DNA of 64,000 nucleotides from Nocardioides lianchengensis. Lineage in GTDB: Bacteria; Actinomycetota; Actinomycetes; Propionibacteriales; Nocardioidaceae. The DNA lies in assembly GCF_900101465.1 (NCBI RefSeq), contig NZ_FMZM01000005.1, positions 287,384 to 351,383 of the forward strand, written 5' to 3'. The position numbers and the translations under genes are program-made. This document shows, piece after piece, positions 28,516-38,037 of the stretch. Within the stretch, counting starts at the first letter, position 1. Each line of letters begins with the position of its first letter. Under the pieces are notes generated by a model. That model did no database searches. It was not told the DNA's origin and saw only the letters and a program-made list of their open reading frames with translations.

Positions 28516-29766
28516 GTGGCCGCGTCTCCCTCGGGGACGCGGCCACGGGTCGTCCTGGGCGTCTCCGGCGGGATCGCGGCCTACAAGGCCTGCGAGGTGC
28601 TGCGACGCTTCAGCGAGTCGGGACACGACGTCACCGTGGTGCCGACCGCCGCGGCGCTGGAGTTCGTCGGAGCCCCCACCTGGGCCGCGCTGTCCGGCAG
28701 GCCGGTGGCCAGCGACGTCTGGTCGTCGGTGCACGAGGTGCCCCACGTCCGGATCGGCCAGAGCGCCGATCTGGTCGTCGTGGCCCCCGCCACCGCCGAC
28801 CTGCTCGCCAAGGCCGCCCACGGACAGGCCGACGACCTGCTGACCAGCACCCTGCTGACGGCTCGCTGCCCGGTGGTCTTCGCCCCGGCCATGCACACCG
28901 AGATGTGGGAGCACCCCGCCACGCGGGCCAATGTGGCCACGCTGCGCGCCCGCGGCGCCGTCGTCCTCGAGCCCGCCGAGGGTCGGCTCACCGGCGCCGA
29001 CACCGGCAAGGGCCGGCTGCCCGACCCGGGCGAGATCTTCGAGGTGGCGCGCGAGGTCCTCATCCGGGGAGTCTCGATGGGCTCGACCGCCGGGCTCACC
29101 GACCTCGCCGGACGCCACCTCGTCGTGTCGGCCGGCGGCACCCGCGAGTACCTCGACCCGGTCCGCTTCCTCGGCAACCGCTCGTCCGGTCTGCAGGGCT
29201 ACGCCCTGGCCCGGGCCGCCGCTGCCCGCGGGGCCGAGGTCACGCTGGTCGCCGCCAACGTGACGCTGCCCGACCCGGCCGGCGTCACGGTGGTCCGGGT
29301 CGAGACCACGGCCGAGCTGCGGGCCGAGGTCGTCGCGGCGGCGGGTTCCGCCGACGCCGTGGTGATGGCGGCCGCCCCGGCGGACTTCCGGCCCACCACC
29401 GTCAGCGACGCCAAGATCAAGAAGTCCGACGACGGCTCGGCGCCGGGCATCGAGCTCGCGCAGAACCCCGACATCCTCCACGAGATCAGCACCCACCGGA
29501 CCCGGTCCGGCAGCGTGATCGTGGGCTTCGCCGCCGAGACGGGCGATGCGACCGGGTCGGTCCTCGACCTGGCCCGCGCCAAGCTGGCCCGCAAGGGCTG
29601 CGATCTGCTGGTCGTCAACGACGTCAGCGGGGGAGCGGTGTTCGGCAGCCCCGACAACGAGGCCGTGATCCTGGCCGCCGACGGGGCGACCGTCGAGGTC
29701 CCGCGCGGCACCAAGAGCGCCCTCGCGCACGTGATCTGGGACCAGGTCGCGACGCGCCTCGGCTGA
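28516..29766 (+). CDS. coaBC: Bifunctional phosphopantothenoylcysteine decarboxylase / phosphopantothenate-cysteine ligase
   Basis: 416 residues, two steps of coenzyme A synthesis. CoaC flavoprotein half: GVSGGIAAYKACEVLRRF, the catalytic His in EVPHVRIG and PAMHTEMWEHPAT. CoaB half from ~residue 195: SAGGTREYLDPVRFLGNRSSG, AAAPADFRP, KIKKSDD (catalytic Lys region) and ARKGCDLLVVND. The flap GADTGKGRLPDP has no Cys, as in mycobacterial CoaBC. GTG start 25 bp after rpoZ with only a weak ribosome binding site. Confidence 0.95.
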   Translation: MAASPSGTRPRVVLGVSGGIAAYKACEVLRRFSESGHDVTVVPTAAALEFVGAPTWAALSGRPVASDVWSSVHEVPHVRIGQSADLVVVAPATADLLAKAAHGQADDLLTSTLLTARCPVVFAPAMHTEMWEHPATRANVATLRARGAVVLEPAEGRLTGADTGKGRLPDPGEIFEVAREVLIRGVSMGSTAGLTDLAGRHLVVSAGGTREYLDPVRFLGNRSSGLQGYALARAAAARGAEVTLVAANVTLPDPAGVTVVRVETTAELRAEVVAAAGSADAVVMAAAPADFRPTTVSDAKIKKSDDGSAPGIELAQNPDILHEISTHRTRSGSVIVGFAAETGDATGSVLDLARAKLARKGCDLLVVNDVSGGAVFGSPDNEAVILAADGATVEVPRGTKSALAHVIWDQVATRLG

Positions 29767-29796
29767 GACCGTCGTCTCGGCCTGCGGGACGACGGC

Positions 29797-29802
29797 TAGG
29801 GT
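29797..29802 (+). promoter_or_regulatory. Probable metK -10 element
   Basis: TAGGGT, about 63 bases before the metK GTG. The leader in between shows no hairpin and no SAM-riboswitch pattern that I recognise; GGGAGCG is the ribosome binding site. Confidence 0.5.
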
Positions 29803-29865
29803 GTGCGCGCAGCACGAATCTGCACCAACCAACTGCACCATTGACATACGGGAGCGAGTAGCACT

Positions 29866-31056
29866 GTGGCTGGACGTCTCTTCACGTCGGAGTCGGTGAC
29901 CGAGGGTCACCCGGACAAGATCGCGGACGCGATCAGCGACACCGTCCTCGACGCCCTGTTGGCCGACGACAAGCACAGCCGGGTCGCGGTCGAGACCCTG
30001 CTGACCACGGGCCTTGTGGTCGTGGCCGGCGAGGTGACGACGACGTCGTACGCCCCGATCGCCAAGCTGGTCCGCGAGAAGATCGTCGAGATCGGCTACG
30101 ACGACGGCGCCAAGGGCTTCGACGGTCGCGGCTGCGGCGTCCAGATCGCGATCGGCGCCCAGTCGCCCGACATCGCGCAGGGCGTGGACACCGGCCACGA
30201 GTCGCGCACCGGCTCGGTGGACGCCAAGGACAAGCAGGGCGCCGGCGACCAGGGACTGATGTTCGGCTACGCGTGCGACGACACGCCCGAGCTGATGCCG
30301 CTGCCGATCACCATCGCGCACCGCCTCTCGGAGCGGCTGACCGCGGTCCGCAAGGACGGCACGCTCGCCTACCTGCGTCCCGACGGCAAGACCCAGGTCA
30401 CCATCGAGTACGACGCCGACGACCGCCCGGTCCGCATCGACACCGTCGTGCTCTCCAGCCAGCACTCCGAGGACACCACCCTCGAGACGCTCGAGGCCGA
30501 CGTGAAGAAGCACGTCATCGACCCCGTGCTGGCCAGCTTCGACATCCCGTCCGAGGGCTACCGGCTGCTGGTCAACCCGACCGGCAAGTTCGTCATCGGC
30601 GGGCCGATGGGCGACGCCGGGCTGACCGGCCGCAAGATCATCGTCGACACCTACGGCGGCATGGCCCGCCACGGCGGCGGCGCGTTCTCCGGCAAGGACC
30701 CGTCGAAGGTCGACCGCTCCGCGGCGTACGCCATGCGCTGGGTCGCCAAGAACGTCGTGGCCGCCGGCCTGGCCCGGCGCTGCGAGGCCCAGGTCGCCTA
30801 CGCGATCGGCAAGGCCCAGCCGGTCGGGGTCTTCATCCAGACCTTCGGCACCGGCACGGTCTCGGACGAGAAGATCCAGGAGGCCGTGCTGGCCGTCTTC
30901 GACCTGCGTCCGGCCGCGATCATCGAAGACCTCGACCTGCTTCGCCCGATCTACGCCAAGACGGCCGCCTACGGCCACTTCGGCCGCGAGCTGCCCGAGT
31001 TCACGTGGGAGCGCACCGACCGCGCCGACGCGCTGAAGGCCGCCGTCCAGGCCTGA
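29866..31056 (+). CDS. metK: S-adenosylmethionine synthetase
   Basis: 396 residues. Makes SAM from methionine and [17 protein letters not shown] (N-terminal ATP/metal site), [12 protein letters not shown] and the P-loop-like [20 protein letters not shown] are all intact. GTG start after GGGAGCG. It follows coaBC by 99 bp and has its own likely promoter. Confidence 0.98.
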   Translation: MAGRLFTSESVTEGHPDKIADAISDTVLDALLADDKHSRVAVETLLTTGLVVVAGEVTTTSYAPIAKLVREKIVEIGYDDGAKGFDGRGCGVQIAIGAQSPDIAQGVDTGHESRTGSVDAKDKQGAGDQGLMFGYACDDTPELMPLPITIAHRLSERLTAVRKDGTLAYLRPDGKTQVTIEYDADDRPVRIDTVVLSSQHSEDTTLETLEADVKKHVIDPVLASFDIPSEGYRLLVNPTGKFVIGGPMGDAGLTGRKIIVDTYGGMARHGGGAFSGKDPSKVDRSAAYAMRWVAKNVVAAGLARRCEAQVAYAIGKAQPVGVFIQTFGTGTVSDEKIQEAVLAVFDLRPAAIIEDLDLLRPIYAKTAAYGHFGRELPEFTWERTDRADALKAAVQA

Positions 31057-31103
31057 TCCAGGCGCCTGCGGGCTCGGGGGTGGTGGCTGGTAGGAATACC
31101 GCC

Positions 31104-33143
31104 ATGACCCCCGAGCCCGAGCAGCCCGAGCTGCTGCCGGGCATGGTGCGGGCGACCGTGCGGGCCTCCCAGGCGAAGGCCCGGGCCACCCGCGAGCGCA
31201 AGGCCGTCGAGGCCGAGATCACCGGCGTGCTGCCGGTGGCGCAGGTGCTGGTCGACGTCCCCCTGGCCCACCTCGACCGGCCGTTCGACTACGCCGTCCC
31301 GGTCACCATGGCTGAGGCCGCGCAGCCCGGGGTGCGGGTCAAGGTCCGCTTCGCCGGCCAGGACGTCGACGGCTACGTCGTCGCCCGCGTCGATCGGTCC
31401 GACCATCCGGGCCGGCTCGCCCCGCTGCGCCGCGTGGTCGGCGCCGAGCCGGTGCTGACCCCCGCCGTGGCGGCGCTGACCGGCGCCGTCGCCGAGAGGT
31501 ACGCCGGCAGCCGCGCCGACGTGCTTCGCCTCGCGGTCCCGGCCCGGCACGCCACCACCGAGAAGGAGCCCTCGCCGCCCCCGCCCGCCGCGACCCCCGA
31601 CGTCGCCGACGCGGGGCGCGCGGCCTGGGCCGACCACGAGCACGCCGACGCGTTCCTGGCCCACCTGCGCTCCGGCGGGTCGCCCCGGGCCGTGTGGGGC
31701 GCCGCACCCGGCACCGACTGGCCGCTGCTGCTCGCCCACGCCGCGGCGGCGACCCTGGCCGGTGGCCGGGGCGCGCTGCTCGTGGTGCCCGACCGGCGCG
31801 ACCTCGACCGGGTCGACCAAGCGCTGACCGAGCTGCTCGGAGAGGGCCACCACGTGGCCCTGGCCGCCGACTCGGGGCCGGCCCGGCGCTACCGCGACTT
31901 CCTCGCGGTCAGCCGCGGTGCCCGTCGCGTGGTCGTCGGCACCCGCGCCGCCGGGTTCGCCCCGGTCCGCGACCTCGGGCTGGTCGCCATCTGGGACGAC
32001 GGCGACGACCTGCACGCCGAGCCGCGGGCGCCGTACCCGCACGCCCGTGAGGTGCTGCTGCTGCGCGCGGAGCGGGAGGGTGCCGCCGCGCTGGTCGGCG
32101 GCTTCGCCCGCACGGTCGAGGCCGACTACCTGCTGCGCACCGGCTGGGCCCGCCCCCTCGCCCCGCCTCGAGCCGTCATCCGCTCGGCGCTGACCGTGAC
32201 CGTGGCCGGCGCCTCCGACTTCGACGTCGAGCGGGACGCGCACGCCCGGGCCGCGCGGATGCCGCTGCAGGTGCGCGACCTGGTCCGCGACGCCCTGGCC
32301 AGCGGGCCGGTGCTGGTGCAGACGCCGCGCTCCGGCTACGTCCCGAGCCTGGCCTGCGAGCGCTGCCGCACCCCCGCGCGCTGCACGACCTGTGCCGGAC
32401 CCCTGGCGCTCTCGGGGCCGACCCGGCCGCCGGCCTGCCGCTGGTGCGGCAGCGAGGCCGAGGCCTGGGCCTGCGCCGAGTGCGGCCACCACGGGCTGCG
32501 CGCCCCGGTCGTGGGCGACTCCCGGACCGCCGAGGAGCTCGGCCGGGCCTTCCCCGGGGTCCGGGTGCTGACCTCGTCGGGCGACCGGGTCGTGGCCCGG
32601 GTCGACGGGCGGCCCGCGGTGGTGGTCGCGACCCCGGGGGGTGAGCCGGTGGCTGAGGACGGGTACGCCGCGGTCGTCCTGCTGGACGCCTGGCTGGCGC
32701 TCGGCCGCGCCGACCTGCGCACCGATGAGGAGGCGCTGCGTCGCTGGAGCAATGCCGTCGGACTGGTTCGCCCGGGCGGACAGGCCCTCGTCGTGGGCGA
32801 TGCCGCTCACCCGGCGCTCCAGGCCCTGGTGCGCTGGGACCACGCCGGCTTCGCCGAGCGCGAGTCCACCCAGCGCCAGGCCGCCCACCTGCCGCCCGCC
32901 TCCCGGCTGGCCACGATCAGCGGCGAGCCGGGCCCGGTCGACGACGCGGTCACCCTGCTCGACCTGCCCGCGGCAGCCGAGGTGCTGGGCCCGGTGGAGA
33001 CCGAGGAGGGCTCGCGGGTCGTCGTCCGCGTCCCCCGGGCGCTGGGTGCCGAGCTGGCCCGCGCCCTCGGCCAGCTCCAGCGGGTGCGCTCCAGCCGCAA
33101 GCTCGACGCGGTCCGGATCCAGGTCGACCCCTACTCGCTCTGA
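31104..33143 (+). CDS. priA: PriA-like primosomal protein N', helicase motifs lost
   Basis: 679 residues. The N-terminal 3'-end-binding domain (VLVDVPLAHLDRPFDYAVP ... VRVKVRFAGQDVDGYVV) and eight zinc-binding cysteines (CERCRTPARCTTC ... CRWCGS ... CAECG) are present. The Walker A motif of active PriA is replaced by GAAPGTDWPLLL, and the DEAH box by IWDDGDD, so it cannot be a normal ATPase. Actinobacterial PriA proteins generally share this loss; a structural role in replication restart is assumed. The ATG at 31104 lies 7 bases after TAGGAA, a possible leaderless -10. Confidence 0.93.
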   Translation: MTPEPEQPELLPGMVRATVRASQAKARATRERKAVEAEITGVLPVAQVLVDVPLAHLDRPFDYAVPVTMAEAAQPGVRVKVRFAGQDVDGYVVARVDRSDHPGRLAPLRRVVGAEPVLTPAVAALTGAVAERYAGSRADVLRLAVPARHATTEKEPSPPPPAATPDVADAGRAAWADHEHADAFLAHLRSGGSPRAVWGAAPGTDWPLLLAHAAAATLAGGRGALLVVPDRRDLDRVDQALTELLGEGHHVALAADSGPARRYRDFLAVSRGARRVVVGTRAAGFAPVRDLGLVAIWDDGDDLHAEPRAPYPHAREVLLLRAEREGAAALVGGFARTVEADYLLRTGWARPLAPPRAVIRSALTVTVAGASDFDVERDAHARAARMPLQVRDLVRDALASGPVLVQTPRSGYVPSLACERCRTPARCTTCAGPLALSGPTRPPACRWCGSEAEAWACAECGHHGLRAPVVGDSRTAEELGRAFPGVRVLTSSGDRVVARVDGRPAVVVATPGGEPVAEDGYAAVVLLDAWLALGRADLRTDEEALRRWSNAVGLVRPGGQALVVGDAAHPALQALVRWDHAGFAERESTQRQAAHLPPASRLATISGEPGPVDDAVTLLDLPAAAEVLGPVETEEGSRVVVRVPRALGAELARALGQLQRVRSSRKLDAVRIQVDPYSL

Positions 33144-33152
33144 GCGCCAGGG

Positions 33153-33189
33153 GGCGCCGAGTCAGCGCCGGTCGTGCTGACTCGGCGCC
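33153..33189 (+). terminator. Terminator hairpin between priA and def
   Basis: Perfect 14-bp stem GGCGCCGAGTCAGC / GCTGACTCGGCGCC with a 9-base loop, 10 bp after the priA stop. No T-run follows. Confidence 0.75.
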
Positions 33190-33205
33190 AGGCGACCCGG
33201 CTCTC

Positions 33206-33211
33206 TAGACT
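33206..33211 (+). promoter_or_regulatory. -10 element for def, leaderless arrangement
   Basis: TAGACT ends 6 bases before the GTG start of def, directly after the priA terminator hairpin. No ribosome binding site fits this start. Confidence 0.6.
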
Positions 33212-33217
33212 CCTCGG

Positions 33218-33763
33218 GTGGCCATCCAACCCATCCGGCTCTTCGGCGACCCGGTCCTGCGCAAGCCCGCCCTGGTGGTGGACCGCTTCGACAAGGAGCT
33301 GCACCGCATCGTCCAGGACCTCACCGACACGATGCTGGCCGCGCCGGGCGCGGGTCTGGCCGCGCCGCAGATCGGCATCGGGCTGCGGGTCTTCACCTGG
33401 AACGTCGAGGGGGAGGTCGGCCACCTGGTCAACCCGACCCTCGAGCTCTCGGAGGAGAAGCAGGACGGCATGGAGGGCTGTCTGTCCATCCCCGACCTGA
33501 GCTTCGACTGCCTGCGGGCGCTGCGGGTCGTCGCGCACGGCTTCGACATGCACGGGGAGCCGGTGACCATCGAGGGGTCCGACTACCTCGCCCGGGCGAT
33601 CCAGCACGAGACCGACCACCTCGACGGCGTGCTGTTCGTGGACCGGCTCGACGGGGAGACCCGCAAGGCCGCGATGAAGGCGATCCGGGAGGCCGAGTGG
33701 TTCGGGCTGGAGAAGCCCACGGTCAAGGTCAGCCCGCACGCGACCAACGGGCTGGGGTTCTGA
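33218..33763 (+). CDS. def: Peptide deformylase
   Basis: 181 residues. Removes the formyl group from nascent proteins. The three family motifs are present: [10 protein letters not shown] (~residues 45-54), EGCLS with the metal-binding Cys, and QHETDHLDG with the H-E-x-x-H metal site. It is followed after 1 bp by fmt, whose product adds the formyl group that def removes. Confidence 0.97.
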   Translation: MAIQPIRLFGDPVLRKPALVVDRFDKELHRIVQDLTDTMLAAPGAGLAAPQIGIGLRVFTWNVEGEVGHLVNPTLELSEEKQDGMEGCLSIPDLSFDCLRALRVVAHGFDMHGEPVTIEGSDYLARAIQHETDHLDGVLFVDRLDGETRKAAMKAIREAEWFGLEKPTVKVSPHATNGLGF

Positions 33764-33764
33764 G

Positions 33765-34694
33765 GTGCGCGTCGTCTTCGCCGGCACCCCCGAGGTGGCC
33801 GTCCCGGCGCTCGACGCCATCGCCGCCTCCCGCCACGAGCTGGTCGGCGTCGTCACCCGTCCCGACGCCCCGGCCGGGCGCGGGCGCAAGCTGGTGGCCA
33901 GCCCGGTCGCGCTGCGGGCCGAGGAGCTCGGCGTACCCCTGCTGAAGCCCGACCACCCGCGCGACCCGGAGTTCCAGGCCGCGCTGCGCGAGCTGGCGCC
34001 GGACTGCTGCCCCGTCGTGGCGTACGGCGCCCTGCTGCCGCAGTCGGCCCTCGACATCCCGCCGCTGGGCTGGGTCAACCTGCACTTCTCCTGCCTGCCC
34101 GCCTGGCGCGGCGCGGCCCCGGTGCAGCACTCCATCTGGGGCGGCGACGAGGTCACCGGCGCGACCACGTTCCGGATCGTCAAGGAGATGGACGCCGGCC
34201 CGACGTTCGGCGTGATGACCGAGCGCATCCGGCCCACCGATACCGCCGGCGACCTGCTCGGCCGGCTCGCCGAGGGCGGCGCGGGGCTGCTCGTCACCAC
34301 GCTCGACCACCTCGAGGTCGGCGACATCGAGGCCCGCCCCCAGCCTGACGACGGGGTCAGCATGGCCCCCAAGATCACCGTCGAGGACGCCCGGGTCGAC
34401 TGGGCCGAGCCCGCCGCCGCGGTCGACCGGCGGATCCGCGCGTGCACGCCCGGGCCCGGCGCGTGGTCGACGTACGACGGGGAGCGGATCAAGCTCGGCC
34501 CGGTCGCGGCCGAGCCCGACCTGGCCCTGGCGCCCGGCACCCTCGAGGTACGCAAGAACGCCGTCCTGGTCGGCACCGGCACCCACGCGGTCCGGCTCGG
34601 CGAGGTCAAGGCCTTCGGCAAGAAGCAGATGCCGGCGGCCGACTGGGCCCGCGGCACCCGCGTGGAGACGGGTGCGGTGTTCGGTGGCGAGTGA
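33765..34694 (+). CDS. fmt: Methionyl-tRNA formyltransferase
   Basis: 309 residues. Formylates initiator Met-tRNA with formyl-tetrahydrofolate. N-terminal Rossmann catalytic domain with [14 protein letters not shown], the site [17 protein letters not shown] and KEMDAGPTF; a C-terminal OB-fold domain from ~residue 205. GTG start. Confidence 0.97.
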   Translation: MRVVFAGTPEVAVPALDAIAASRHELVGVVTRPDAPAGRGRKLVASPVALRAEELGVPLLKPDHPRDPEFQAALRELAPDCCPVVAYGALLPQSALDIPPLGWVNLHFSCLPAWRGAAPVQHSIWGGDEVTGATTFRIVKEMDAGPTFGVMTERIRPTDTAGDLLGRLAEGGAGLLVTTLDHLEVGDIEARPQPDDGVSMAPKITVEDARVDWAEPAAAVDRRIRACTPGPGAWSTYDGERIKLGPVAAEPDLALAPGTLEVRKNAVLVGTGTHAVRLGEVKAFGKKQMPAADWARGTRVETGAVFGGE

Positions 34695-35103
34695 CCGTCC
34701 GGCCACCCCGGACGACGTCGACGACATCTGCCGCTCGCTGCCGGAGGTCGAGCTCGGCACGTCCTGGGGTGACGTGCCGACGTACCTCGTGCGCGGCCGC
34801 GGCTTCGTGCTGTTCCGCAAGCCCCACCACACGGCCGTCGACCCCGCGACAGGCGAGGAGTACGACGACCTGCTGGTGATCGTGACCCCGACCGCGGTCG
34901 AGAAGCAGGCGCTGGTCGATGACGAGCGGCTGCCGTTCTTCACCATCGACCACTTCCGCCGCACCAACGCGGTGCTCGTGCAGCAGTCCCGGCTCGGCGA
35001 GCTGGGCCGGGCCGAGCTGGCCGAGATCATCACCGACGCCTGGGCCGCCCGGGCGCCGAAGAAGCTGGCCCGCGAGCACCTCGACGGTTCCTCGGATGGC
35101 TGA
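34684..35103 (+). CDS. MmcQ/YjbR-family DNA-binding-like protein
   Basis: 139 residues. CyaY-like fold family: [42 protein letters not shown] and [23 protein letters not shown]. The function of the family is not settled. GTG at 34684 gives the usual start [11 protein letters not shown] and overlaps the fmt end; another GTG lies 12 bp upstream. Overlaps rsmB by 8 bp, so it belongs to the def-fmt-rsmB operon. Confidence 0.85.
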   Translation: MASDRPATPDDVDDICRSLPEVELGTSWGDVPTYLVRGRGFVLFRKPHHTAVDPATGEEYDDLLVIVTPTAVEKQALVDDERLPFFTIDHFRRTNAVLVQQSRLGELGRAELAEIITDAWAARAPKKLAREHLDGSSDG

Positions 35104-36433
35104 GCGCTCGCGCGGACGGCGGCCCGACCCGTCGCGACTGGCCGCGTTCGAGGTGCTGAAGGCGGTCCGGGTCGACGACGCCTACGCCAACCTGGCGCTG
35201 CCTCCCGTGCTCCGCGAGCACGGCCTGAGCGGCCGCGACGCGGCCTTCACGACCGAGCTGGTCTCGGGCACGCTGCGCCGACGGGGCACCTACGACGCGG
35301 TCCTGGCCGCGTGCGTCGACCGGCCGCTACGCAAGGTCGAGGCCAAGGTCCTCGACGCGCTCCGGCTCGGGGTGCACCAGCTGCTCGCGATGCGGGTGCC
35401 GGCGCACGCCGCCATCAGCACGACCGTCGACCTGGTGCGTTCCAAGGTCGGGCCCGGTGCGGCGTCGTTCAGCAACGCCGTGCTGCGCAAGGTGTCGGCC
35501 CGCGACCTCGACGGCTGGCTGGCGACCTTCGGCGACGACCTCGCGACCGTGCACAGCCACCCGGCCTGGATCGTCGAGCGGCTCCGCGAGGCGGTCGGCC
35601 CCGAGGAGCTCCCGGCCCTGCTGGCCGCCGACAACGAGCCGCCACGGGTCACCCTGGTCGCGCGGCCCGGGTGGGCCACCCGCGAGGAGCTGCCGGGCGC
35701 GCCGACGTCGTACTCGCCCTGGGGGGTGGTGCTCGAGGGCGGTGACCCCGGTGCCGTCCCGGCGGTCGCCGAGGGCCGCGCCGGCGTGCAGGACGAGGGC
35801 TCGCAGCTGGTGGCGGCGGTACTGGCCGCGGCTCCGGTCGACGGCCCGGACACCGCCTGGTTGGACCTGTGTGCCGGTCCCGGGGGCAAGGCCGCCCTGC
35901 TGGCGGCGCTGGCGGCCCAGCGCGGCGCGACCCTGCTGGCCAACGAGCGCCAGACGCACCGTGCCCGTCTGGTCGCCCGTTCGGTCGCCGGCGGACCGGG
36001 GGTCCTCGGCGTGGTGGCCGGCGACGGCACGGCCCCGCCGTACCCGTCCGGGGCCTTCGACCGGGTCCTGGTCGACGCGCCCTGCACCGGCTTGGGCGCG
36101 CTCCGCCGGCGCCCGGAGTCGCGCTGGCGCCGCCGTCCGGCCGACCTCGACGAGCTGGTGCCGCTCCAGGGCGCCCTGCTGCGCTCGGCCCTCGACCTGG
36201 TCCGACCGGGCGGGGTGGTGCTCTACGCGACCTGCTCGCCGATGCTGGCCGAGACCTCCGGCCTGGTGAGTGGAGTCCTGGCGGGCCGCACGGACGTCGT
36301 GCTCGAGGACGCGACCGCGCTGCTCCCGCAGGTCCCCGACGCGGCCGGGCCGCTGCCCGGCACGCTGCAGCTGTGGCCGCACCGGCACGGCACCGACGCG
36401 ATGTTCCTGGCCCTGCTGCGCCGCCAGGGGTAG
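35096..36433 (+). CDS. rsmB: 16S rRNA (cytosine-967-C5)-methyltransferase RsmB/Sun
   Basis: 445 residues. An N-terminal NusB-like RNA-binding domain (~residues 12-140, AFEVLKAVRVDDAYANLALP ... FSNAVLRKVS) and a SAM-dependent C5-methyltransferase domain: SAM motif LDLCAGPGGKAALL, the DAPCTGLG motif and the catalytic Cys in YATCSPM. Methylates C967 of 16S rRNA. ATG start inside the upstream gene end. Confidence 0.95.
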   Translation: MAERSRGRRPDPSRLAAFEVLKAVRVDDAYANLALPPVLREHGLSGRDAAFTTELVSGTLRRRGTYDAVLAACVDRPLRKVEAKVLDALRLGVHQLLAMRVPAHAAISTTVDLVRSKVGPGAASFSNAVLRKVSARDLDGWLATFGDDLATVHSHPAWIVERLREAVGPEELPALLAADNEPPRVTLVARPGWATREELPGAPTSYSPWGVVLEGGDPGAVPAVAEGRAGVQDEGSQLVAAVLAAAPVDGPDTAWLDLCAGPGGKAALLAALAAQRGATLLANERQTHRARLVARSVAGGPGVLGVVAGDGTAPPYPSGAFDRVLVDAPCTGLGALRRRPESRWRRRPADLDELVPLQGALLRSALDLVRPGGVVLYATCSPMLAETSGLVSGVLAGRTDVVLEDATALLPQVPDAAGPLPGTLQLWPHRHGTDAMFLALLRRQG

Positions 36434-36439
36434 GTCGCG

Positions 36440-36835
36440 ATGAGGTACCGCCCGCGTCCGCCGAGCGGACCAGCAGCGGACTCGGCCGTCGGAGGCATCG
36501 AGCGCCTGCTCGGTGAGGCGGCGTCGCGCCACCCCGCGGGGGTGTGGCAGGGGCGGGCCCAGCACGTCCTGATGATCTGTGCCTGCGTGACGCTCCACGG
36601 GTCGCCCGACTGGATCGTCTTCGACACGGTCGACGGCCTGGGCTGGCGGCGCTGGCCCGATGACCTTCCCGACGAGGAGATGGTGCGGGCACCGCGCGAG
36701 GCGGGAGGTCATGCGGATCCGTCCGACGTGCTCGCCTGGCTGCGGGGTGACGCCGCCGATCCCTGGACGAGCGGCGACGGCCATGGTGACCCGGAGGTCG
36801 CCGGGGCCTTGCGACGGTGGATGGTCGACGACTGA
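36440..36835 (+). CDS. Hypothetical protein
   Basis: 131 residues starting 7 bp after rsmB, with codon use like its neighbours (third positions mostly G/C). No signal peptide or membrane segment. Tryptophan-rich middle (PDWIVFDTVDGLGWRRWPDDLPDEEM) and a C-terminal stretch ending ALRRWMVDD. I do not recognise a family. Convergent with the membrane protein gene that ends at 36845. Confidence 0.6.
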   Translation: MRYRPRPPSGPAADSAVGGIERLLGEAASRHPAGVWQGRAQHVLMICACVTLHGSPDWIVFDTVDGLGWRRWPDDLPDEEMVRAPREAGGHADPSDVLAWLRGDAADPWTSGDGHGDPEVAGALRRWMVDD

Positions 36836-36844
36836 TCGAGCCCC

Positions 36845-37480
36845 TCAGGACCGCTCGTCGGTCCAGGCCAGGGTCGCGCCGACCTCGGCGGCCGCCTCGG
36901 CGGAGGTGCCGGCCCCGGGCTCGACGGTCACGAAGATGCCGCCGTGCACGTCGCTGACGTAGGTGCCGGGCCCGGAGCCGTCCGGGCCGAGGTACTTCGG
37001 GCGGCTGGCGGCCGGTCGCCACACCAGGTGCAGCGACTCCGTGCCCCGGGTGCAGCCGAACTTCTCGTCGGCCGGCTCGTCGCAGGTCCAGCCGGGCACG
37101 GTGACGTCGAACGGAGCGAGGTCGCGGGCGGCCTCCCTGAGCTCGGCCTGCTCGCTCGCCAGGCGGGCCAGCTCGTCCAGTCCGGATCCGCTCTCGCCGG
37201 TGCCGGTGAAGGTGCGGTCGGTCGGCTCCGCCGTACGGGGTCGCTCGGCGAAGCCGGGCCCGCCGTTCGTCGTACCGGAGGACCCGGCGAGCTGGCTGCC
37301 GGCGATCGCGACGGCGGCGACGCCGGCGCACGTCGCCAGGGCAGCGACGGTGGCGCGGCGGCGCCGGATCCGGGTGCCGCTGCGGGTGGCGTCGGCGACG
37401 AGCCGCTCGAGGTCGGGGCGCTCGTCGCGCAGGCGGTCGTGCAGGGCGGTGCCCAGGCGGTCGGGGTCGAGGTCGTTCAC
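36845..37480 (-). CDS. Membrane protein paired with a SigE-family sigma factor, possible anti-sigma
   Basis: 211 residues. A cytoplasmic N-terminal part of ~40 residues (LGTALHDRLRDERPDLERLVADATRSGTRIRRRR), one membrane segment (~residues 43-62, ATVAALATCAGVAAVAIAGS) and an external domain with two cysteines (GWTCDEP, FGCTRG). Gene order (directly after the sigma gene, 4-bp overlap) and topology fit an anti-sigma or sigma-linked sensor, but no zinc-binding anti-sigma (H-x3-C-x2-C) motif is present. Function inferred from context. Confidence 0.7.
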   Translation of the reverse strand: MNDLDPDRLGTALHDRLRDERPDLERLVADATRSGTRIRRRRATVAALATCAGVAAVAIAGSQLAGSSGTTNGGPGFAERPRTAEPTDRTFTGTGESGSGLDELARLASEQAELREAARDLAPFDVTVPGWTCDEPADEKFGCTRGTESLHLVWRPAASRPKYLGPDGSGPGTYVSDVHGGIFVTVEPGAGTSAEAAAEVGATLAWTDERS

Positions 37481-37989
37481 GGGTGGTTCCTCTCGGTGAG
37501 CTCAGCGGCGACCAGCGGCCGGAGCCGCTGCAGCGCGCGTCGCGAACGGGTGCGGACCACGGACTCGGTGAGGTCGAGGTCGCGCGCGGTGTCGGCGACC
37601 GAGCGGTCCTCCCAGTAGCGCAGTGCGACGATCGCCCGGTCGAGCGGGGGCAGCGTCGCGAGCGCGTCCAGGAGGTCCAGGCGGGTCGTCGGGTCGTCCG
37701 CGGGCACGGAGCTCTCGTGCCCGAGGTCGGGGCCGGCCGGCAGCTCGCTGCTGCGACGCAGCCGGCGGTGCGAGAGGAACGAGTTGAGCAGCGTCGTCCG
37801 GGCGTAGGCGAGCGGGCTGTCCGCCCGCGACACCCGGCGCCAGGACGCGAAGACCTTGGCGTACGTCGTCTGGGTCAGGTCCTCGGCCAGCTGGCGGTCG
37901 CCGGTGAGGAGCAGGGCGGCCCGGTGCAGCTGGGTGCCCGTCTCGCGCACGAACGTCGCGAACTCCTCGGCCTGCTCGTCCCTCGTCAC
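37477..37989 (-). CDS. RNA polymerase sigma factor, SigE-like ECF family
   Basis: 170 residues. Region 2 (FVRETGTQLHRAALLLTGDRQLAEDLTQTTYAKVFASW) binds core polymerase and the -10; region 4 (LATLPPLDRAIVALRYWEDRSVADTARDLDLTESVVRTRSRRALQRL, residues ~112-158) recognises the -35. It resembles the Streptomyces SigE-like ECF group, usually linked to surface or stress responses. GTG start; followed by the membrane partner gene with a GTGA-type overlap. Confidence 0.9.
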   Translation of the reverse strand: MTRDEQAEEFATFVRETGTQLHRAALLLTGDRQLAEDLTQTTYAKVFASWRRVSRADSPLAYARTTLLNSFLSHRRLRRSSELPAGPDLGHESSVPADDPTTRLDLLDALATLPPLDRAIVALRYWEDRSVADTARDLDLTESVVRTRSRRALQRLRPLVAAELTERNHP

Positions 37990-38011
37990 ACCTGATCAGA
38001 CGCCTCGGGGC

Positions 38012-38037
38012 CCTCGCGACGTGACACGGTCGCGAGG
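38012..38037 (-). terminator. Hairpin after the ATPase gene, probable terminator
   Basis: CCTCGCGAC / GTCGCGAGG, a perfect 9-bp stem with an 8-base loop, ending directly at the ATPase stop (38038) on the minus strand. It sits between the ATPase and sigma genes; it could also shape the sigma gene's leader. Confidence 0.55.

Noticed and set aside
29841..29846. TTGACA as the metK -35 element
   Set aside because: It lies only 19 bases before the start codon, with no room for a -10 and leader; TAGGGT at 29797 is a better promoter mark.
29803..29865. SAM riboswitch before metK
   Set aside because: The ~60-base leader has no stem structure or conserved core of a known SAM riboswitch class.
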